A stretch of 64,000 nt of DNA from Dietzia timorensis (GCF_001659785.1 NZ_CP015961.1:62001-126000); one strand, 5' to 3'. Positions 1 to 9,417 are shown, counted from the first letter of the stretch. Notes: a model not told the origin generated them from the sequence alone. Made by a program: numbers and translations.

Positions 1-2
1 AC

Positions 3-908
3 ACAGAAGGTAAAGCGCGCCGCACTATCGACATCGAAGTAACCGGGGCGCCGATGATGCATGATTTTTCCCTTACCGAGCATCACGTAGTGTTCTACGA
101 TCTGCCGGTGACTTTCGACTCGCGGCAAGTGGTCGAGGAAACAGTGCCTTATGGGCTTCGTAAGCCTGCACAATTGCTGCTTTCGGCTCTCATTGGGTGC
201 GTGAAGATTCCGGATCCTATTAGCGCGATGGCGAGCAACCGTTTACGCGCTAACGCTATTCTCCCGTATAGCTGGAACCGTAACTATCCTGCCCGGATCG
301 GCGTCATGCCGCGAGAAGGGAACAACGCCGACGTGCGCTGGTTTGATGTTGAGCCTTGCTTCGTTTTCCACCCGATGAACGCCTACGACGACGGCAACTC
401 CGTCGTCCTGGACGTTATTCGTCACCCTACGATGTTCGACACCAACCTGCACGGACCCAGCGAAGGCCCACCCACTCTCGACAGATGGACGATCAACTTA
501 GCCAGCGGGACCGTGCGCGAAGAACGAATCGACGACCATGCGCAAGAATTTCCTCGAATCGACGAGCGCCGCGTCGGCAAAAACCATCGATTCGGCTACG
601 CCCCACGCGTGGGACAGGGGCTTAAGCAAGGTGCGGCTTTGCTCAAACATGATCTACGTCGTGGACGCACCATCACGCGCGAATTCGGCCCCGGCAGCGA
701 AATCGGAGAATTCGTGTTCGAACCCAGGAGCCCAGGCGCCGACGAAGACGACGGCGTGCTCATGGGATACGTGTACAACCGATCCGATGCCCTCAGCAAC
801 CTAACCATCCTCGATGCAGAAACGCTCGACACTGTCGCGACTGTGCAGCTTCCGGCCAGAGTCCCTGCCGGCTTTCACGGCAACTGGTTACCAGCAACCG
901 AAACTTAG
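3..908 (+). CDS. Carotenoid oxygenase family protein, 5' end outside window
   Basis: This is the C-terminal part of a carotenoid/lignostilbene cleavage dioxygenase (RPE65/CCD family), which uses a non-haem iron held by four histidines to split a carotenoid or stilbene double bond. The reading frame is open to the left edge, so the start is not in the window. Visible family signatures are the segment MMHDFSLTEHHVVFYDLP, which carries an iron-ligand His, a second conserved stretch around FHPMNAYDDG, and the terminal PAGFHGNW with the last His. Roughly 300 of the usual 450-500 residues are present. The substrate cannot be inferred. The next gene is convergent, with no operon partner visible. Confidence 0.85.
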   Translation, partial: TEGKARRTIDIEVTGAPMMHDFSLTEHHVVFYDLPVTFDSRQVVEETVPYGLRKPAQLLLSALIGCVKIPDPISAMASNRLRANAILPYSWNRNYPARIGVMPREGNNADVRWFDVEPCFVFHPMNAYDDGNSVVLDVIRHPTMFDTNLHGPSEGPPTLDRWTINLASGTVREERIDDHAQEFPRIDERRVGKNHRFGYAPRVGQGLKQGAALLKHDLRRGRTITREFGPGSEIGEFVFEPRSPGADEDDGVLMGYVYNRSDALSNLTILDAETLDTVATVQLPARVPAGFHGNWLPATET

Positions 909-1011
909 GCTTCCAGAGAACTCCAAAACAAGCACCGGTCACAACTACACTCGCCTGAAATTGGAGGTTCATTTCGCTGCGGCAAGTTCATCTGAATCAT
1001 CCAGGTGCTTG

Positions 1012-1638
1012 TCAGCGGGATGCGATGAGCGCGTCGAGGTGCGCGACGGTGATGTCGGTCTGTTGGTGGTGTATCGCGGTCATCCCAAGGTTCTCGGCAC
1101 CTTCGATAGTGACAGGTGAGTCGTCGACGAAGATGCATCGCTTGGGCGTGACGTCGAGTTGTTGGCATGCTTCAAGGTAGATTTTGGCATCGGGTTTGAG
1201 CGATCCCACTTCGTGTGAATAGACGATGGTGTCGACGAGTCCGCTGAGATTGTATTTATCGTTTTCGCGCTCGCGGGCCCCGATAAAGCTATTGCTCACT
1301 AGCCCGGTCTTATACGTTGAGCGATGCTGATGCAACCAGTCGAACAATCGCGTATCCGGTTCACCCAGGTATTGATCCCACATGTCCTCAAGCATCTGGT
1401 CGACGGTCTCGAGAGATACACTCAGGCGGTCGGCAGCCTGTTGCCGGAGCTGATCCGTAGATACGTCGCCGACCGCGCCGCCGATCCACAGTTCGGCGAG
1501 GTCAACGGTAATGGCGCCCGAAGAAAGCTCGAGTTTCCGTTCCCACGTATCCCCGAAATCCATTGCGCCAGTGATCTCTAGAACCCCACCGATATCGAAC
1601 AACACGGCATCGAAGGCAGAAGCGATGAATTCGGCCAT
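1012..1638 (-). CDS. HAD-superfamily hydrolase
   Basis: A 208-residue haloacid dehalogenase-like hydrolase. Motif I is FDIGGVLE near residue 15, with the nucleophile Asp but Gly where many phosphatases have the second Asp. Motif II is the Ser of LVSNS, motif III the Lys of GSLKPD, and motif IV IFVDDSP. The size fits the class with a small helical cap. The DxGGV form of motif I is common in uncharacterised members, so whether it is a phosphatase or another hydrolase is open. The ATG start at 1638 gives a standard N-terminus shortly before motif I. It converges on the carotenoid oxygenase gene. Confidence 0.85.
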   Translation of the reverse strand: MAEFIASAFDAVLFDIGGVLEITGAMDFGDTWERKLELSSGAITVDLAELWIGGAVGDVSTDQLRQQAADRLSVSLETVDQMLEDMWDQYLGEPDTRLFDWLHQHRSTYKTGLVSNSFIGARERENDKYNLSGLVDTIVYSHEVGSLKPDAKIYLEACQQLDVTPKRCIFVDDSPVTIEGAENLGMTAIHHQQTDITVAHLDALIASR

Positions 1639-1982
1639 GCGTTCACACTTTCGATCTACACGGAAGTCCCCAAAACGCGACTCGCCGACACCGTGTCGGG
1701 CGTGACTCGCCGTGGGCGTTCGTTCAATTCCCAGGAATCGTAACGCGCGGCACCAGACTCCTCAATGGCGATACTCCCCGAATCCAGTAGTTGTGGCTAG
1801 AGTCGATCGCCTTGACGACCGTTCCGGCCGGTGTGTTCGCTGTGCATCGCGGGTGACGCTCCGGCGACTTCGCGTTTCGTCACGCAGGCAAACGATGCGT
1901 GAAGAGCTGTTCCGCGCAGGGCAGATCTGCTGTGTGCGGATGCGCTCGTTTTGCGGTCACCGTGTTGGGCACGGTTGATGGC
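1639..1982. other. Intergenic region upstream of the clpP pair
   Basis: No credible gene is seen between the divergent HAD and ClpP starts. It must hold both promoters. ClgR/PopR-type operators are expected here from the downstream regulator. Only a loose CGC-type half-site pattern near 1925-1940 was seen, too weak to annotate. Confidence 0.4.
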
Positions 1983-2612
1983 ATGAGCGACAACGATCAC
2001 GTCCAAACATTTGACGACACAGCCCGCAGGGAGCTTTACGAACAACGCATCCTCGTCCTCGACGGACAACTCGACGATGACAACGGCACGCTGCTGGCTA
2101 CCCAGCTCATCGCGTTATCGGTAGCCGACCGGTCAGCCGATATCGCGTTGTGGGTGCATTCGCCCGGCGGGTCGGTGCCCGCGATGCTCGCGATCCGCGA
2201 TCTGGTCAAGCTGGTGCCCAATACGGTGTCCACCCTGGCGCTGGGGATTGCCTACAGTGCGGGCCAATTCTTATTGACTGCCGGAACGCCGGGGCATCGG
2301 CGTGTTCTTCCACATGCGCGGGTGTTGATGCATCAGGGCTCGGCCGGCATCGGTGGATCTGCGGTGGACGTCGAGCTGCAAGCCGGGGATTTGAGGCATA
2401 CCCGAGATACCGTGCTCGGGCTCACTGCGAAAGATACCGGTCAGCCGGTGGACAAAGTCTTCACTGATTCCCTGCATGATCACTGGTTCACCGCCGAAGA
2501 AGCTATCGACTACGGATTTGCTGACGCGATCGTCGACAACGTAGCCGAGGTCGTGCCCCGTCAATCCAGTCACGCAGGGTTCACAAATGACCGAAAGGAC
2601 AGAGTGTGGTGA
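1983..2612 (+). CDS. ClpP-type serine protease subunit, catalytically complete
   Basis: A 209-residue ClpP homologue, the proteolytic chamber of Clp ATP-dependent proteases. The catalytic triad is complete and spaced as in E. coli ClpP: Ser92 in GIAYSAGQFLL, His117 in VLMHQ and Asp166 in HDHWFTAEEA (25 and 74 residues apart). The substrate-binding Gly pair is in HSPGGSV. The ATG at 1983 is preferred to earlier in-frame starts because it gives a ClpP-like N-terminus. The gene overlaps the next clpP by 7 bases, and a PopR/ClgR-like regulator lies convergently downstream. The arrangement matches the clpP3-clpP4-popR locus known from Streptomyces. It is likely an accessory, not the housekeeping, ClpP. 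Confidence 0.9.
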   Translation: MSDNDHVQTFDDTARRELYEQRILVLDGQLDDDNGTLLATQLIALSVADRSADIALWVHSPGGSVPAMLAIRDLVKLVPNTVSTLALGIAYSAGQFLLTAGTPGHRRVLPHARVLMHQGSAGIGGSAVDVELQAGDLRHTRDTVLGLTAKDTGQPVDKVFTDSLHDHWFTAEEAIDYGFADAIVDNVAEVVPRQSSHAGFTNDRKDRVW

Positions 2613-3199
2613 GTAGCTACACGATTCCCAATGTGATCAGCCGGGACGATCGCGGCGAGCGAGTCATGGATGTGTACTCGCATCTGCTTACCGAGCGGAT
2701 CATCTATCTCGGCACAGCGATCGATGCCGGAGTGGCGAACGCGTTGATCACGCAAATGCTGTACCTCGAATCGGCGAATCCCGATCTCGATATACAGTTG
2801 TACGTCAATTGCGACGGCGGCGACCCGAGCGCCATGCACGCGATCTATGACACCATGCAGTATGTGAGCCCCGATGTGGCGACCAGTTGTGTGGGACAGG
2901 CCGTTGGGGTGGGCGCGGTCCTCCTCGCCTCGGGAGCCGCTGGTAAACGCGTAGCGCTACCTCACTCACGAATCGTGCTGCACCAACCCGCTAATCAAGG
3001 CCAACGCGGAACCATCCCCGATTTGATTCTTCAAGCCGAGGAAGTTGTACGCGTGCGCGCCGAGATTGAAGAGATCCTGTCAACGCACACGGGACAGACC
3101 ACGACGACGCTGCGCACCGACACCGACCATGCCAGGGTATTCACCGCGGACACCGCGCGCGACTACGGACTACTGGACCACGTCCTATTCACAAGATGA
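2606..3199 (+). CDS. ClpP-like subunit lacking the catalytic serine (ClpR-like)
   Basis: A 197-residue ClpP paralogue that is probably proteolytically inactive. The nucleophile motif reads GQAVGVGAVLL instead of GQAASMGAVLL, so the catalytic Ser is Gly101. The general base His126 is kept in IVLHQP. The Asp region reads TDHARVF, with Ala where the aligned Asp should be (nearest Asp is 174). The fold residues and the Gly-rich strand NCDGGDPS are intact. The GTG start at 2606 lies inside the end of the upstream clpP, which points to translational coupling and a mixed barrel. Dead ClpP subunits (ClpR) are known in cyanobacteria and plastids. The effect here is inferred. Confidence 0.88.
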   Translation: MVSSYTIPNVISRDDRGERVMDVYSHLLTERIIYLGTAIDAGVANALITQMLYLESANPDLDIQLYVNCDGGDPSAMHAIYDTMQYVSPDVATSCVGQAVGVGAVLLASGAAGKRVALPHSRIVLHQPANQGQRGTIPDLILQAEEVVRVRAEIEEILSTHTGQTTTTLRTDTDHARVFTADTARDYGLLDHVLFTR

Positions 3200-3296
3200 C
3201 AGCCCAAACCTGCAGAGCACCCAACTTCGCAAATGGAAGGACGAAGCCGAACCCGGACGGTCAACGCACCTCGCGCCAAATGGGGCAACGCCGGTT

Positions 3297-3704
3297 TTAG
3301 GCTGCGAGGACCAGCCCGTCTCCGCCTGCAGGACCGGCTGGCCAGTTCTTCGCCGATTCCAACTGCGCTGACACCCACTGCGTCAGTTCACCCAAGGACA
3401 CGCCCAGCGCTCCAGCAATAGCGGCGATCATCTCGCTCGAAGGATCTTTGAGGCCGCGCTCCATTTCGGACAGGAACTGCGGTGACACGCCCGCCTTTTC
3501 GGCAGTATCGATCAAACGCTCTTTTCGCTCGTGCCGTATTCGACGCAACTGCATGCCAAGCGCTTCACGCCACAACGGCTCTACGTCAAGCACAGGTGAG
3601 CGGGCGGCACCCACACGGCCCGTACTTTCTCGTTTATTGCGGAGGCCCAAGTAGGAAAGTTGCATGGCACCTAGCGTATCCAGCAGGCAGAAACGATACG
3701 GCAC
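3297..3704 (-). CDS. PopR/ClgR-like XRE regulator of clp genes
   Basis: A 135-residue Cro/C1-type helix-turn-helix protein. The HTH core (residues about 48-105) contains LRRIRHERK, SPQFLSEMERG and LKDPSSEMIAAIAGALGV, the pattern of the actinobacterial Clp gene regulators ClgR and PopR. The protein ends in LVLAA. In Streptomyces, PopR activates clpP3-clpP4 and is turned over by ClpP1P2 through C-terminal alanines, so the terminal Ala-Ala here may be the same kind of degron. It lies convergently just after the two clpP genes. The start is uncertain: GTG 3704 is used, and an ATG at 3665 also gives a full HTH. Confidence 0.75.
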   Translation of the reverse strand: MPYRFCLLDTLGAMQLSYLGLRNKRESTGRVGAARSPVLDVEPLWREALGMQLRRIRHERKERLIDTAEKAGVSPQFLSEMERGLKDPSSEMIAAIAGALGVSLGELTQWVSAQLESAKNWPAGPAGGDGLVLAA

Positions 3705-3977
3705 GATCTGCTACAAGCAGAACAAGAATACTGTGCCAAGCGAGCCACCTCGCCCGTGAATGTCGATATGCAACCCAAATTGACTCGTTGTCGTGGATGT
3801 CAAAATCTGGATTCCTGTCGGTATCTTGGAACTTCGGCCGTGCACAGCCTCAACCGACGCTTGTGTCTGTCTATCCTCGAGGTGGCTGTCAAGATCGATT
3901 GTCGGGCTTGACCAATGCTGCAGGTCAACGCGTTGTGTTTTTGTGGGCTCGTTCTGTCACCATCTCTTCGTAGCCCC

Positions 3978-4496
3978 TTATTGCCTGCGGATACGCATCC
4001 GGGACTCGTGACAGTTCCATCCCGGATCAACGCGCGTTTGACCGTCGACATGGAATCCGTGCTTACGGTAAAAGGCGATCGCGCGCGCGTTGCCTGTTGC
4101 CACCCACAGGTACACCTCACGCGCCGCGGGCTCTATCACGCTTGCCAGCAACTCCGCGGCTACACCCGAGCCGTGGTGCGAGCTGTCGACGTAAAGGCTC
4201 CAGACCTCATGGGCTGCTGGGGCGTCGACGTCACGGGCTGGCCCGCCGAGCGCGAACCCCACAACCGCTCCGCAGTTTCGGTCTACCGCGCACTTCAAAC
4301 GCGGCGCCGGGAACGTGCCCGTCTCGAGGTCATCGATGATCTCGCGCCATCTATCGGCAGCTTCGACCGGGTCCAAAGCGTCAAGCTTGTCATGATCGAC
4401 GAGACCCGGGTACGTGTTTTTCCACTCAGTTACGACTACTCGGCCCATAGATCCCGCATCTGCGCGAGTAGCGTTTCGAATGATGTAGCGACCCAT
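3978..4496 (-). CDS. GNAT-family N-acetyltransferase
   Basis: An acetyl-CoA-dependent N-acetyltransferase of about 172 residues. It begins in the typical way with YIIRNATRADAG, has the central strand VWSLYVDSSHHGSGVAAELL (motif A, the acetyl-CoA pyrophosphate loop) and the C-terminal ARAIAFYRKHGFHVDG. ATG 4496 is chosen over a GTG 18 bases upstream because it places the family start at the N-terminus. The substrate is unknown. It stands alone, with no credible gene for about 800 bases upstream. Confidence 0.85.
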   Translation of the reverse strand: MGRYIIRNATRADAGSMGRVVVTEWKNTYPGLVDHDKLDALDPVEAADRWREIIDDLETGTFPAPRLKCAVDRNCGAVVGFALGGPARDVDAPAAHEVWSLYVDSSHHGSGVAAELLASVIEPAAREVYLWVATGNARAIAFYRKHGFHVDGQTRVDPGWNCHESRMRIRRQ

Positions 4497-5325
4497 ACCG
4501 GCGACTCTAGTCACGTCGAGCCCGAATTCCGTCGTCCTCCCGCCCTAATCGCACGTGGCACCTCGACGCACAGCAGTGCGCTGCCGCAGAAGATGGTCCG
4601 AGTGCGGCTCGTTTCGTGGCGTGGTTGGTTGCGGCCGTTCTCCCGGCTATCCCTGCCTCGATTTCGGCGTCGAAAATGTCGGACTCGGTCTCGTCGAGGT
4701 CCTCTCGGTCGGTGTCGCCGGCGTGAGCGCGCCGTGCTGGTTGCCCTGTGCCTGGTGCGTCTTCTGTAACGGCTCGCTGACGCGTGCCCAATACTCGAGG
4801 TGTGCAGTAGTCGAGCGCGGGCTTTTTACGCAGCGGCGTCACCAGTATCAACGCGATTGGCAGGGTGCGTGACGAGGCCGTCCAGTGCGTGGACCATGCG
4901 CTCTTTCGTCGAGGCGTTCACGCTGCGAAATCTACCTTCGGATCCAGCTGACCGGTACGCCGTCTGGAGGCGGCGAGTCGACACCATCGGCGATGTTGGC
5001 CTAGCGGCAACACGCCAAGGCCTTCGAACGCCACGGGATTGGGCTATGCGGCATCCCGCGCCGCGGCAACGTGTCCAGACTCAATGTCATAACAGCGTTC
5101 CCGCAGTATACAGCGATACACAGGCGCGGATTCAGTGTGCTTGGTTGCGCTTGCTTGCGCGAATGACAACGGTGTGATTTAATCGATGACAATCGAAGAC
5201 AACATCACACGCTGGTGAATCGCATAACTGAATAGGCTGCGTGGAAGGTCCACGTGGTTGTTCTCGTCCGCAAATAGGGCGTGGACGGTGATTGCGCCGC
5301 AGCGTGCAGGAAGGTTGTGTCTTCG
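4497..5325. other. 829-base stretch with no recognisable gene
   Basis: Open frames exist on both strands (for example 4507-4851 on the minus strand), but their translations are Arg/Ala-rich, show no domain, and look like shadows of high-GC DNA. No repeats or RNA genes were recognised. It may be decayed accessory DNA. Confidence 0.4.
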
Positions 5326-5559
5326 ATGACAGATAACCGCGTACCCAAGAGCAGGTACGGCGCTCCTAGACGAGCGTCGATGCCCCGCTCTCCCTGGTAC
5401 GCGGTTGACGTGCATTTACGGCTCCCTGCGTGGCTTGCGGGACCGCTTTATGCCACGGCCCGGCAGCGTCGGGCGACGGTAAGTAGCGTCGTCGTGATGG
5501 CGATGGCCACGTATTTGGGTGTGGATGAGCCCGCCGAGGACGGTGACGCTCCCATGTAG
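5326..5559 (+). CDS. Small basic protein, possible ribbon-helix-helix regulator
   Basis: A 77-residue protein. The C-terminal half, VDVHLRLPAWLAGPLYA followed by RRATVSSVVVMAMATYLGV, has the strand-helix-helix rhythm of CopG/Arc-like ribbon-helix-helix proteins. The N-terminus is basic. The ATG at 5326 has a GGAAGG element 10-15 bases upstream. Its position just before a recombinase-transposase pair suggests a mobile-element regulator, but this is inferred from location only. It is followed by a hairpin terminator. Confidence 0.45.
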   Translation: MTDNRVPKSRYGAPRRASMPRSPWYAVDVHLRLPAWLAGPLYATARQRRATVSSVVVMAMATYLGVDEPAEDGDAPM

Positions 5560-5652
5560 ATGCACACTCCGGCGGGACGAGATACCCGAACTTCAGACCC
5601 GCGACCGCGTGCCGGTCGTGACGTGGGGTCAATCGTCGCAGAGAAATGACGA

Positions 5653-5676
5653 AAACCCGGGCGGCTACCCGGGTTT
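5653..5676. terminator. Hairpin terminator after the small RHH-like gene
   Basis: A perfect 9-bp stem AAACCCGGG / CCCGGGTTT with a 6-base loop. The A-run at one side and T-run at the other could terminate in both directions. Confidence 0.55.
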
Positions 5677-5800
5677 AGGTCCTGAACAGCAGCCACTAAC
5701 TGCTGAATCACTTTTCTATTGAAACTCGAAGGAGTTCCTGTATGTGTAGTTTGTCGTACCCTTTTCACGTTGTCAATGCTCAAGTAGGGGGCGAGCTCTG

Positions 5801-6931
5801 ATGGGCCGCTTTCCTGCCCCGGCCGCTAGCCCCGACCCGGACCGCAATGACGGCGCTGACGAAGGCCAGTTCGAGGCCGCCGAGCCAGTCGGGTTTGGGC
5901 TGGTGCGGTCCTCGCCCGCCCCAGATGCCCGCAACGAGTGGGGTTTCCCTGTGCGCGGCGGCACCGACAAGGCCGGAAGCGACGCTGATGACGCGCGCGA
6001 CGCTCGACGCCAGCGTCTGGAAACGGCCAATATGGTTATCGCGTCGTCGCCGTGGAGCGCCGACGCTAAGCGCGCGGCGATCGAGCTGCAATTGCGCACC
6101 CGGACGCCGAAGTCGGCGAAAAACGATGTCGGTGCCTGCGGCGCGTTGGCGAGGTATCTCGTCGACGAGGCCCTCGGCGCCGGCACATTCTCGGTCGAGC
6201 GGGCGTTGCGGCGCAGCGCGATCGACCGGTATATCGCCATCCAGCGTGAACGCGGGATTGGTGAAGGAACTTTGCGGTCACGGCGCAGCCAATTGCGGGC
6301 CGCAGCCCGGATCATGCACCCAGGTGAACATGTCGCCGGCGAAGAACACCGCTTGGGCCGTAGCCGGGCAAAAATTCCCGCGACCCACGCCGAAGTAGCC
6401 AGCTGGTATCGCCTGGCGCAGACGATCTCGGCGCCGAAGGCCACGGTCATGACGATGATGCTTGATCTCGGCACCGGGGTCGGGGCGAGGGCGTCGGAAA
6501 TGAATCGTCTCACCGGCAACGATGTGCGCGTCCACAGGCTCCCCGAAGGCCGGCAGCTTGTCGCGGTGACGTTGACGAATTCCCAAGGGCGCCGGCGCGA
6601 GGTCCCGTTCTTCGACCCGCGGCAAGGCGACCGTGTTCTCGCGCGCGCCGAACAGGTCGGCACCGGACCGCTCTTCGCGGGCGATCGCAACGTGCTCAAT
6701 CGTGTGCGCGAGCACCTCGTGAGTAAGGGTCATCGCACGGATTTCCACAGCGCGCGACTGCGCTACCGCTGGATCGTCGACTTGTCAGCGATGTTGCTCC
6801 CGCCGGCAGCGTTCATTCAACTCGCCGACGCCTACGAATCCCCTGATGTTGGTGATCTGCGCCCGTTCTTGCCGACCTACCGCGTCGACCAGCACGTACG
6901 CCTGCTCGACTCCCATGGAAAGGACGCCTGA
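5801..6931 (+). CDS. Tyrosine-recombinase-like integrase
   Basis: A 376-residue protein with the layout of phage-type integrases. An N-terminal SAM-like core-binding region (about 80-170) is followed by a catalytic-like domain. GARASEMNRLTG matches the box I Arg segment, SQGRRREVPFF the beta-hairpin (Arg in place of the usual Lys), HSAR the HxxR box, and the final TYRVD could supply the nucleophile Tyr. The second His/Trp position is not evident. The stop is 2 bases before the ATG of a DDE transposase, so the two are co-transcribed. The first 60 residues look disordered. It may cut DNA or act as an accessory to the transposase. Confidence 0.6.
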   Translation: MGRFPAPAASPDPDRNDGADEGQFEAAEPVGFGLVRSSPAPDARNEWGFPVRGGTDKAGSDADDARDARRQRLETANMVIASSPWSADAKRAAIELQLRTRTPKSAKNDVGACGALARYLVDEALGAGTFSVERALRRSAIDRYIAIQRERGIGEGTLRSRRSQLRAAARIMHPGEHVAGEEHRLGRSRAKIPATHAEVASWYRLAQTISAPKATVMTMMLDLGTGVGARASEMNRLTGNDVRVHRLPEGRQLVAVTLTNSQGRRREVPFFDPRQGDRVLARAEQVGTGPLFAGDRNVLNRVREHLVSKGHRTDFHSARLRYRWIVDLSAMLLPPAAFIQLADAYESPDVGDLRPFLPTYRVDQHVRLLDSHGKDA

Positions 6932-6933
6932 CA

Positions 6934-8732
6934 TGGCCCCGATTTGTACTATTCCCCGCCCCTCATGGTCAGACGCCATCTTCGACGAAGCACGAAAGAT
7001 CATTAAGCGTTCGAATGTTGTGGTGATGATCGCCGAATGGATGCACTACGATGGCATCCGCACCGGGGGCCGATCATCGAAATCGGCGTTCACCCTCGAA
7101 GCCGTCCTGACGATGACGGCGATGCTCGTATCGTGCGGGTGCCCGGTGACGTACGCGGCTATTCTCCGCGGACTGTACGAACTCACCGATACCCAGCTGC
7201 GCCGCGTCGGCATGGTTCTGACCGTTGACGAACGGGCCGCAGTAGTCGAGCAGAAGGCGTTTCAGCGGGAATATTCACGTTTTTGGATGTGGTGCGAGTT
7301 GCGGCTGCGGGTCATCGATCCTTCCCCGCACCTGGAGGCGCGGCGTGTGACTAACCATGCCCGCGCCGAGCGCATCGCCCGCACCACCGCGGCGGAAGCC
7401 GCCCGAGCTGCGAGAAACGCCGAACGCCTCCATAAGGTGTGTAACGCGCTGCTTTGGGCGTCGATCGCCCCGGGTGCACTCGACGACTACGCTGGGCACC
7501 TCGTCGCCGACGGGTCGATTTTCCCGGTCAGTCAGCTCGAAGCGGGTATGGGCTCCAAACCTGGCAAGAAACGTGCCGCAGCCCCAGGAGCAGGCTTTTA
7601 TCTGCGGCAACGCTCTCACGAGCTCCACACCAACGACACCGGCATCGGTCAGGGCACGATCGGGAAAATCGGGCACGGCTTCGAAGCCACAGTGGCCACC
7701 TCGATGGGGTCACTGGCCCAGCCGGGCCTTGTCCCTCGGCTCGCGTTGGCAATGGCCCTACACGCCCCGACCGCCGGTTCCACGTCGTCCGTGTTGCGCT
7801 GCATCGACACCGCCCAAGAGAACGGGCTCATCCCGCCGCGCCGGCGACGGGCCGCACCACGCACCCTCACCGTAGACATGGGCTACCTGGGCAGCACGGA
7901 TTTCGCCCGCGGCATCCTCGAGCGCGGCTACCATCTGCTCCACGCCTATCCGAATCGGCGCACCACGCGCGGCGCTGTGCGCGGGGCGTACACGTTCGCC
8001 TCCACAGACACGGACCGCCGCAGCGTCGACGCCCCGAACCCGGGTCCCATCATGGATAGCGGGGAGTTCTATTGTCCCGCGGCGGCGCATCTGCTCGGCG
8101 AACACGTCACCAAGCGGCGCCGCGACCTCGCCACGTCGAGCGACGGGATCGCCCAGCACGACCGGCGGCTCGCCGAACGACTCCCCTTCGTCATGGGACG
8201 CACCACCGGCCTCTACCAAGGGACCAAGCCAGATAGCAGCGGCCGGCGGCCCTGGAAGATCGGGTTGCAATGCCCCGCCGCCCAGGGCCGAGTCCGCTGC
8301 CCCCTCATGGACGGTGTCGCCGCCCGAGACACCACCATTCCCGAAGCCAGGCCCACCTGGGCCCGCGAGCAGTACCGCTGCTGCAGCGGACAAGTCGTGG
8401 TCACGCTGACCGAGCAGCAGCTCAAGACGGTGCAGGCCGCGTTAACGCCCGGGTCGTGGGAACACACACTCGCGCTCGAAAACCGGCGCGCGCTCACCGA
8501 ATCAAAGTTCGCGCACACCAAAAACCGCAGCGTCAGCGGCATGACGAGCGTCAACCACGGGCCCAGACGCGAACCGCTCATGGCGATCACCATCGCGCTC
8601 GCACTCGTCGCAAGCAACGTGTCGATGCAGAAGGGTTTTATCCCCGATGCCACGAACGTACTACGCAATGGAATGAAGTATCTCGATCGTGACCTCGGAC
8701 ACCGAGCGACCAGGCGCCCACCACTGACCTAA
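6934..8732 (+). CDS. DDE transposase-like protein (IS1182/IS4-like) coupled to the integrase
   Basis: A 599-residue protein beginning at ATG 6934, directly after the integrase stop. It has an N-terminal helical region, a coiled Ala/Arg-rich segment (about residues 135-170), then a probable RNase-H-fold core. The first acidic site is VADGSIFPV, the second TVDMGYLGSTDFARGILERG, and the third the Glu of RALTESKFAHTKNRSVSG near the C-terminus. A Cys-containing insertion (LQCPAAQGRVRCPL, YRCCSG) sits before the third acid. No standard IS family could be assigned with certainty. The tight pairing with an integrase-like gene is unusual for a simple IS. Confidence 0.6.
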
Positions 8733-8755
8733 GTCAAAGCGGAGCCGTCAGAGGC

Positions 8756-8788
8756 GCCCGCGGCGAGGAAAGCAATCCTGCCGCGGGC
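8756..8788 (+). terminator. GC-rich hairpin after the transposase
   Basis: A perfect 9-bp stem GCCCGCGGC / GCCGCGGGC with a 15-base loop, 23 bases after the transposase stop. No T-run follows, so termination is probable but not certain. Confidence 0.4.
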
Positions 8789-9006
8789 GACTCCGCACTC
8801 CTTATCCCGTTGACTGCTGAAAGCCTGACTTCGATTCCACTTGTGATAGCTGTGAGGTTGTCTCCTCCACGCGCAGCAGACCCGTTTGTATTGCTTGAGC
8901 CTAAAGAATTGTGTCGCTCTACCTAAGCGTTCTGGCACTAGCTGCGCGCCATGCATCGGCTGGGAGTAAAGGTCATTCGGCGGCAGAGATTGTGGCATAA
9001 ATTTTT

Positions 9007-9417
9007 GTGCATCTCCTTGTCGTTGCTGCCGCCGGTTCGGCCGTTCTGCTCTCGGCTTGCTCGACGAAGGATGACGACATCAGGGGGCCGTTTTGTATTG
9101 TCGTCGCTCTGAGTCTTCGTGACATGATCGTGTCCGGCGCGCATGAGCTACCCATCACACCGATACAGGCCTACGCCGTACAGGCCCTGTAAGTCTCGGA
9201 CGCATTTATGGTGGTCGTGCCGTTCAATTCGCCGCCGGAGAGCCTCACGAATATACATGCAGGGGTTTGGCTGGTGGACTACGTGGACGACGGTGGGCGG
9301 ATCCGTTTTGTAGACGGCATCGCCCAAGGCGTGACCGATTGGCCACGCGTGCTCGATGCGGCCGATCCAGGCGCAGCCGAAGTCAAGAAATGCTTGCCGT
9401 GGATCGAGAGCCGTTAG
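9007..9417 (+). pseudogene. Small lipoprotein-like gene split by an in-frame stop
   Basis: From GTG 9007 the frame reads a hydrophobic leader ending in a lipobox, VLLSAC followed by STKDDD, typical of an actinobacterial lipoprotein signal. A TAA at 9190 interrupts it. The same frame then resumes and encodes SPPESLTNIHAGVWLVDYVD and ends after LPWIESR at 9417. That the two halves share one frame suggests a single gene of about 136 codons broken by a nonsense change. The leader lacks the usual basic N-terminus, so the 5' end may also be lost. The function is unknown. Confidence 0.4.

Noticed and set aside
1921-1945. Possible ClgR/PopR box upstream of the clpP pair
   Set aside because: A TGC-5-GCG pattern was found, but it matches the remembered consensus poorly and lacks the flanking A/T positions.
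4507-4851. 114-codon minus-strand frame as a gene
   Set aside because: Composition is Arg/Ala-rich with no domain, no ribosome site and no conservation cue; it looks like a high-GC spurious frame.
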